From: Rhizobium sp. ICMP 5592
GTDB lineage: Bacteria > Pseudomonadota > Alphaproteobacteria > Rhizobiales > Rhizobiaceae
Reading direction: 5' to 3'
DNA length: 64,000 bases
NCBI RefSeq assembly: GCF_009498525.1
Contig: NZ_QSNT01000001.1
Coordinates: forward strand, 1,511,083-1,575,082
The position numbers and the translations under genes were made by a program. Below the pieces are notes generated by a model that was not told the origin of the DNA, made no database searches, and worked only from the letters and a program-made list of their open reading frames with translations. Shown here piece after piece: positions 60,384 through 64,000 of the stretch (its first letter is position 1; each line of letters opens with the position of its first letter).

Positions 60384-61574
60384 ATGGCTTTGATTAATAT
60401 TGGTCTCCTAAACGGTGGTACAACCACCATTGACAGCAGCAATGCTGGCACCAGTTCCGACACGATTTCGCTGGGGCTCGTCTCCAACGGTACGGTGATT
60501 GTCGATGGTGTCGATGTTACCATCAGTGCGGTTGTTGGCGGAGGTGTACTCTCCAACACGGTCGTTGAGGCAATCAACGGTGCACATGTAACGTTTACCG
60601 GCGGTCTTACGGGGTTGGCGGCCGGTTCGACTTTTGTCTATCAGCCCGGAGCGAATTCCAGCATCGAAGTTCAGACAGGCCTGCTCAATGTCGGTCTGCT
60701 GAACGGCGTTACCATCGATTTTGCCAACGCTGGCGGTACCGGCACCTTCATTTATAACAGCAGCGGTATCAACCTGAACCTTTCAACGCCGCCGAATGTC
60801 ATCAATGTTCAGATCGGTGACAAGATCGAGGTCGTTGGAACGACCGCCGTCTCGCAATCAGGCAACACGATTACCTTCACGACACCGGGACTTCTTGGTA
60901 TCCCTACCGCAGTTGCCTCCTACACGATCCCCGCCGGCGTGACGTACACCTACGACGACGCTTCGGATACGCTGACCTTCACAAGCTGCTTCCTGCGCGG
61001 CACGCTCATCAGAACGCCGGAAGGAGACTTGCCGGTCGAGGATCTGCGGGTCGGTGACTTGGTGGTCACCCATAAGGGCGTGGCGGAAATCAGGTGGGTT
61101 GGTCGTCGCAGGCTTGATCCGAAGGCGATCGACAAGCCGCGTGACACACTGCCAGTTCGCATGAAGGCAGGCTCGATCGCGGAAAATGTTCCGGAGCGTG
61201 ATCTTCTGATTTCTCCGGATCATTGCATGTTCATGGAGGAGTCCCTCATTCCGGCGAAGTTCCTCGTAAACGGAACGACGATCACCCAAGAAACGGTGCT
61301 CGAGCCGTTCGAATATTACCACATCGAACTGGAGCAACACAGCATCATCCTCGCGGAAGGCGCGCAGACCGAGACCTATCTCGATCTCGGCGGACGTTTG
61401 TCCTTCCTTGAGCCCGGCGTTCTGCGGTTCGGCTCTTATGCTGGTACACGGAACTGGAACGACTGGTGCTATCCGCCGGTCTACGCCGGTGCGGTGCTCG
61501 AAAAAGCCCGTAATGTCCTCAGCACCCGTGCGCAGGAACTGGGCTACATCGTCGAAGACGCAAAGGCTTCCTAA
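60384..61574 (+). CDS. Hint-domain (Hedgehog/intein-type) protein with beta-rich N-terminus
   Basis: The 396-residue protein has no standard signal peptide. Residues of about 1-200 are Gly/Asn/Thr-rich beta repeats. The unit (Ile/Leu)-Asn-(Ile/Val)-Gly-Leu-Leu-Asn-Gly occurs near residues 3 and 107, followed by Thr-Ile-Asp-x-x-Asn-Ala-Gly. A Hint_2 domain starts at Cys202 (Ser-Cys-Phe-Leu-Arg-Gly-Thr-Leu-Ile) and has Pro-Val-Glu-Asp-Leu-Arg-Val-Gly-Asp, Ile-Arg-Trp-Val-Gly-Arg and Ser-Pro-Asp-His-Cys-Met. A Cys at the first position is the residue used for self-cleavage in this superfamily. It may be a self-processed surface or secreted protein. Ser-x-x-Gly-x-x-Thr secretion signals were not seen. 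Confidence 0.87.
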   Translation: MALINIGLLNGGTTTIDSSNAGTSSDTISLGLVSNGTVIVDGVDVTISAVVGGGVLSNTVVEAINGAHVTFTGGLTGLAAGSTFVYQPGANSSIEVQTGLLNVGLLNGVTIDFANAGGTGTFIYNSSGINLNLSTPPNVINVQIGDKIEVVGTTAVSQSGNTITFTTPGLLGIPTAVASYTIPAGVTYTYDDASDTLTFTSCFLRGTLIRTPEGDLPVEDLRVGDLVVTHKGVAEIRWVGRRRLDPKAIDKPRDTLPVRMKAGSIAENVPERDLLISPDHCMFMEESLIPAKFLVNGTTITQETVLEPFEYYHIELEQHSIILAEGAQTETYLDLGGRLSFLEPGVLRFGSYAGTRNWNDWCYPPVYAGAVLEKARNVLSTRAQELGYIVEDAKAS

Positions 61575-61590
61575 GCCGATTGAACCACAG

Positions 61591-61614
61591 GGCGGACGGC
61601 CAAAGCCGTCCGCC
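61591..61614 (+). terminator. Hairpin after the Hint-domain gene
   Basis: Ten-bp perfect arms (GGCGGACGGC / GCCGTCCGCC) enclose CAAA, 16 bp after the stop. An A-run rather than a T-run follows, so it is not a standard intrinsic terminator on this strand; partial termination before the glycosyltransferase is possible. Confidence 0.55.
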
Positions 61615-61731
61615 TCAAAAAAACGAACCGGGAGGCGGTGGTTCCAGTATTCAATCCTTCGTCTGACAACGAAGCCTTGTTAGTACGGCATCCCGCCTGT
61701 TTCCTTTGTAGCAGGGGCTTGGGAGTGGTGA

Positions 61732-64000
61732 ATGCGTTATGAAGGTGTCGTGTCGCCCTATTCGCTCGATGCTGGGGGCATCGACGAAAAATCGTTGATT
61801 GAGAAATTTTCCGGCAAGACCGTCTTTTTCGACGGTGTGTTTAAGGGCGACTATAGCCTTGCGATCGTCAATCGCCATCTGGCCCGCGCACTGATCAACC
61901 TCGGCATCAATCTCGTATGTCATACGGCCGAGGAGGATTGGCAGACCGATGCCCGCCTCGTTGCCGCGCCGGACATCATGCGCCACATGCGCGAGGATTA
62001 TCCCGCAAACGAGCGGTTCGACATTCATCTCAGAAACACCTGGCCGCCGAAGACACACGACATGATTGGGCAGGTCAATGCCTATGTCGGGTTTGCGTGG
62101 GAAGAGCTTGAGTTCCCGCAATATCTGGTGGACAGGTTCAATCAGGATCTCGATCTCATCATGGTGACCGCGAACTTTGTTCGTGACGCCTTCCAGCGCT
62201 CCGGCGTGACAATCCCGATCGAGGTCATCGGCAATGGCTGCGATCATGCATCGACCTCCAGCGGCAATACGATCTCGCCCTTGCCGGAAAACGGGCGCAA
62301 ACGCATCCTCCATGTCTCCTCCTGCTTCCCGCGCAAGGGCATCGATGTCCTGATCGACGCGTATCTGCGAAGCTTCCGCCAAGGCGATGCGGTGGAACTG
62401 GTGATCAAGACTTTTCCAAACCCGGACAGCATATTGGCGTCGGTGCTGGCGGAAAAGCGCGAGCAGCTTTCGGCCGCGCCTCCGATCGTCATCGTCGACC
62501 AATATTATGACGACCAGCAGCTTCTGGCTCTTTATCGCTCCGCCGCCATGGTGGTGGCGCCCAGCCGTGGCGAGGGCTTCGCTCTGCCCTTGGCCGAAGC
62601 CATGCGGCTCGACGTGCCGGTGGTGACGACAGGCTACAGCGGGCAACTCGACTTTTGCCGTCCCGATACCGCCTGGCTGGTCGATTACCATATGTCGGCG
62701 TCCCGAGCCCATGTTGCGGGCTCCTTCAGCCTTTGGGCCGAACCGTCCGTGGAACATCTGGGCGCACAGATGCGTGCGGTGCTGGATCATCCGAGCGAGG
62801 CCCAGGCCCGCAGCGAACAGGCGCAAAAGTTGCTCGCGGCGCATTTCACCTGGCATGCTGTGGCGCGCCGTGTCCTTGCTGCCCTCGCCAAGCCGCCCCG
62901 TGTCGCTGCCGAATCGAAGCTGGATTGGACCATCGATCTGGTCTCCTCTTGGCAGCAACAGTGTGGCATTGCCACCTATTCACAGCACCTCTATTCGCAA
63001 CCGGCCTTTTCGAAGAAGATTGATCACATCTTTGCCCGGCGGATCATGAACGACGCCTTGCCGGAAGAACAGCCGGAAGAGACGGACGCGGCGTACGGCC
63101 TGTCTCGGCTCTGGGGTTACGATCTCTCCTCGCTGAAGCGGTTTGCCGCCAGACTCGAGCACGGGCGGGCGGATGTGCTGTGGATGCAGCATCATCCGGG
63201 TCATTTCTCCACGCCCGACATGGAAATGCTTGCCCAGGTACTGCCGTCAACCAGGCACCGGTTGCGGGCCATCACCATGCACAGCGTAAAGGAGGCTCTT
63301 CGCGGCGGCCCATTGCGGTGGACGAAAGCCTTCGATGTCGTTTTCGTGCATTCGGCGGAAGATGCAGCGACCTTGTCGGCAGCCGGGCATCCGAATGCGA
63401 TCGTCATTCCACATGGCGTCCTTCTCGAACCGGAGAATGCGCCCAAGCCGGATCCATCGCAATTCACCATCGGCTCTTTCGGCTTCCTGATGCCGCACAA
63501 GAATATCGATCGTCTGGTGCTCGCTTTTGCGGAGGCTCGAACCTACGATCCAAGATTGCGGCTGAAACTGCTGAACTGCATGGTTCTGAATGATGAATCT
63601 CGCGCCGCGCGGGCCGCCATCGAGAATCTGATCGAGTATCTGGATTTGTCGGAGCATGTAACCGCGCGCTTCGATTTCGTGCCCGAGGAAGAGTTGCGCC
63701 GCGAACTGATGAGCTGCGACCTGCTTTCCTTCCTTTACGGTCACTCCACCGAAACGGCGACAGGGGCCGCGCGCATTGCAATGAGCGTGAACCGCCCGCT
63801 GTTATGTTCCCGCTCGCCGGTTCTGCGCGACATGTGGCCGATCAGCCATGTGGTCAAAAGCACGGAGATTGAATGCATCGCCGAGGCACTCGTCAGCCTC
63901 GCCCAGAACCCGCTCTTGCTGAAAATGCGCGATAACGAACGCATTCAGGCGGCACATTGGTATTCCTATCCGCGCACTGCCGCGCGGCATGTCATAGCGA
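61732..64000 (+). CDS. Tandem two-module GT-B glycosyltransferase, 3' end missing
   Basis: From ATG 61732 (GGGAG 6 bp upstream) the frame stays open to the window end, 756 codons, so the product is incomplete. Residues of about 30-390 form a GT-B, GT4-like module: Ser-Ser-Cys-Phe-Pro-Arg-Lys-Gly near 198, then Ser-Arg-Gly-Glu-Gly-Phe-Ala-Leu-Pro-Leu-Ala-Glu with the E-x7-E nucleotide-sugar motif near 281. A second module begins near 399 with Cys-Gly-Ile-Ala-Thr-Tyr-Ser and has Gly-Phe-Leu-Met-Pro-His-Lys-Asn near 583; its E-x7-E is altered. It probably builds a surface polysaccharide or glycosylates the exported proteins encoded just upstream. An antisense open frame at 61651-62958 is only a shadow. 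Confidence 0.86.
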   Translation, partial: MRYEGVVSPYSLDAGGIDEKSLIEKFSGKTVFFDGVFKGDYSLAIVNRHLARALINLGINLVCHTAEEDWQTDARLVAAPDIMRHMREDYPANERFDIHLRNTWPPKTHDMIGQVNAYVGFAWEELEFPQYLVDRFNQDLDLIMVTANFVRDAFQRSGVTIPIEVIGNGCDHASTSSGNTISPLPENGRKRILHVSSCFPRKGIDVLIDAYLRSFRQGDAVELVIKTFPNPDSILASVLAEKREQLSAAPPIVIVDQYYDDQQLLALYRSAAMVVAPSRGEGFALPLAEAMRLDVPVVTTGYSGQLDFCRPDTAWLVDYHMSASRAHVAGSFSLWAEPSVEHLGAQMRAVLDHPSEAQARSEQAQKLLAAHFTWHAVARRVLAALAKPPRVAAESKLDWTIDLVSSWQQQCGIATYSQHLYSQPAFSKKIDHIFARRIMNDALPEEQPEETDAAYGLSRLWGYDLSSLKRFAARLEHGRADVLWMQHHPGHFSTPDMEMLAQVLPSTRHRLRAITMHSVKEALRGGPLRWTKAFDVVFVHSAEDAATLSAAGHPNAIVIPHGVLLEPENAPKPDPSQFTIGSFGFLMPHKNIDRLVLAFAEARTYDPRLRLKLLNCMVLNDESRAARAAIENLIEYLDLSEHVTARFDFVPEEELRRELMSCDLLSFLYGHSTETATGAARIAMSVNRPLLCSRSPVLRDMWPISHVVKSTEIECIAEALVSLAQNPLLLKMRDNERIQAAHWYSYPRTAARHVIA

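Noticed and set aside
61591..61614. Standard intrinsic terminator after the Hint gene
   Set aside because: The stem is good but is followed by A residues, not T, on the transcribed strand; kept only as a hairpin with lower confidence.
61651..62958. 435-codon open frame on the minus strand
   Set aside because: It is antisense to a well-supported glycosyltransferase frame and its product is low-complexity Arg/Gly/His-rich with no motif.

Overview
The window looks like chromosome or large-replicon DNA of an alphaproteobacterium of the Rhizobium/Agrobacterium group. It is GC-rich by eye. It carries the divergent dctA / dctBD arrangement typical of rhizobia, a two-palindrome intergenic repeat resembling the rhizobial RIME elements, DUF992 and DUF982 proteins, and many ABC uptake systems of the kind that fill rhizobial genomes. 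No phage, plasmid replication, tRNA, rRNA or CRISPR sequence was seen. The species cannot be fixed from the sequence alone.

Layout. 1-1.8 kb: the end of a PLP-fold enzyme and a short cation-efflux-like protein. 2-6.8 kb: C4-dicarboxylate uptake (sensor DctB, regulator DctD, transporter DctA) with a complete sigma-54 control region. 7-8.4 kb: a CBS-pair protein and a NUDIX protein. 8.4-13.7 kb: a four-gene MacAB-like ABC export operon (adaptor, ATPase, two FtsX-type permeases), divergent from a membrane-anchored AraC regulator. 13.7-18.3 kb: IclR regulator, NodB-fold deacetylase, oligopeptide-type binding protein and M20 peptidase. 18.4-25.9 kb: an alpha-L-rhamnosidase with its own sugar ABC importer, facing a LacI regulator across a perfect 30-bp dyad. 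26-31.6 kb: small oxidoreductases, SnoaL-like secreted proteins, LysR and HxlR regulators and an O-methyltransferase. 31.7-33.5 kb: a FecCD/FecE-type importer with no binding protein beside it.

33.7-55.9 kb is the largest theme and reads as an amine or amino-acid catabolic island. It has three FAD-dependent amine/D-amino-acid oxidoreductases, a dipeptide-type ABC importer, two HAD hydrolases, a class III aminotransferase, two two-domain GNAT proteins, RidA, two aldehyde dehydrogenases, a tartrate/D-malate-type dehydrogenase, a 2-hydroxyacid dehydrogenase and a cupin. Lrp and TetR regulators sit beside divergent target genes. A plausible flow is import, FAD-dependent oxidation or transamination, removal of reactive imine by RidA, aldehyde oxidation, then succinate or 2-keto acids. 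The substrate is not determined.

56-58.8 kb holds small proteins (DUF992, XRE, IclR, DUF982). The DUF982 reading frame starts with a segment that looks like a leftover hydantoinase-A N-terminus. A roughly 0.9-kb stretch with no convincing gene follows. 59.6-64 kb is a surface module: an Omp25/31-type beta-barrel, a beta-rich protein ending in a Hedgehog/intein (Hint) domain, and a tandem two-module glycosyltransferase that runs off the right edge.

Starts were trimmed from the longest open frames wherever a ribosome-binding site and the family N-terminus pointed to an internal codon. All family assignments come from reading motifs in the translated sequence; no database search was possible.
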